Assembly: GCA_002478685.1 (NCBI GenBank)
Contig: DLPY01000083.1
Span: 1-5,385 of the forward strand
Direction: 5' to 3'
Source: Flavobacteriaceae bacterium UBA7446
GTDB taxonomy: Bacteria > Bacteroidota > Bacteroidia > Flavobacteriales > Flavobacteriaceae
Length of the DNA: 5,385 nucleotides
Each line of letters starts with the position of its first letter. The first letter of the stretch is position 1. The position numbers and the translations under genes were made by a program. Below are positions 5,318 to 5,385 of the stretch, piece after piece. The notes beneath the pieces are model-generated. The model was not told where the DNA came from and did no database searches. It was given only the letters and a program-made list of their open reading frames with translations.

Positions 5318-5385
5318 GTTGTTCTAGTAATTTTTCTGTTAAAATATTCATAGCCTCAATTTTTTGTTCAAAATCACCCTTTAAG
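5310..5385 (-). CDS. C-terminal fragment of an upstream operon gene, possibly precorrin-2 dehydrogenase (siroheme synthesis)
   Basis: Reading leftward from the window edge, one frame is open for 24 codons to TAA at 5310-5312 (LKGDFEQKI..., ending LLEQHD). The other two frames meet stops at once. The stop lies 8 nt inside the reductase gene (ATGATTAA), the kind of overlap seen at the other boundary of this operon. The fragment looks like a charged C-terminal helix. An LKGDFEQK-type sequence resembles what I recall near the end of flavobacterial precorrin-2 dehydrogenase/sirohydrochlorin ferrochelatase, and a siroheme gene would suit a ferredoxin and its reductase serving sulfite reductase. With only 24 residues this identity is tentative; that a coding region ends here is more certain. 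Confidence 0.55.
   Translation of the reverse strand, partial: LKGDFEQKIEAMNILTEKLLEQHD

Noticed and set aside
1..5385. A new defence system, mobile element, CRISPR array or RNA gene.
   Set aside because: No repeat arrays, transposase, recombinase, nuclease, tRNA-like or rRNA-like sequence is visible, and nearly all bases belong to recognisable core-type genes.

Overview
The window is AT-rich chromosomal DNA that reads like a member of the Bacteroidota, most likely class Flavobacteriia. Three things point there: a match to the Bacteroidota promoter element TAnnTTTG, the near absence of Shine-Dalgarno sequences, and the flavobacterial look of the encoded proteins, especially the acyltransferase, the thioredoxin-reductase-like ferredoxin reductase and the adrenodoxin-type ferredoxin. 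There are seven protein-coding regions with recognisable products or domains, plus a short fragment of an eighth. They are packed so tightly that most neighbours overlap or lie within 2 nt of each other. I see no RNA genes, mobile elements or CRISPR arrays.

Layout. (1) 1-1601, minus strand: a cyclophilin-type peptidyl-prolyl isomerase lipoprotein, followed 2 nt later by the peroxide sensor OxyR, whose last residues lie beyond base 1. (2) 1680-2402, plus strand: a PlsC-superfamily lysophospholipid acyltransferase with two altered signature motifs, divergent from the isomerase across a 78-bp gap that holds a good Bacteroidota promoter element. (3) 2403-2909, minus strand: a Cu/Zn superoxide dismutase lipoprotein (SodC) whose stop codon directly abuts that of the acyltransferase. 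(4) 2957-3958, plus strand: a lipoprotein of the DUF3089 alpha/beta-hydrolase family, divergent from sodC. (5) 3960-5385, minus strand: a three-gene operon read from right to left. It begins with a gene cut by the window edge, tentatively a siroheme-synthesis precorrin-2 dehydrogenase. It continues with a TrxR-like ferredoxin-NADP+ reductase and ends with its probable partner, a [2Fe-2S] ferredoxin. The gene boundaries in this operon overlap.

How the genes fit together. Redox defence recurs: OxyR senses H2O2, SodC removes superoxide in the cell envelope, and the reductase/ferredoxin pair moves electrons from NADPH. Three of the seven identified proteins are lipoproteins, so envelope maintenance is a second theme. 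No single pathway joins all the genes, and this looks mostly like ordinary core genome. The points worth a second look are the acyltransferase motif changes, the extra Cys pair in SodC, the homopolymer tract in the isomerase gene, the isomerase-oxyR linkage, the convergent stop codons lying inside inverted repeats, and the non-ATG starts.
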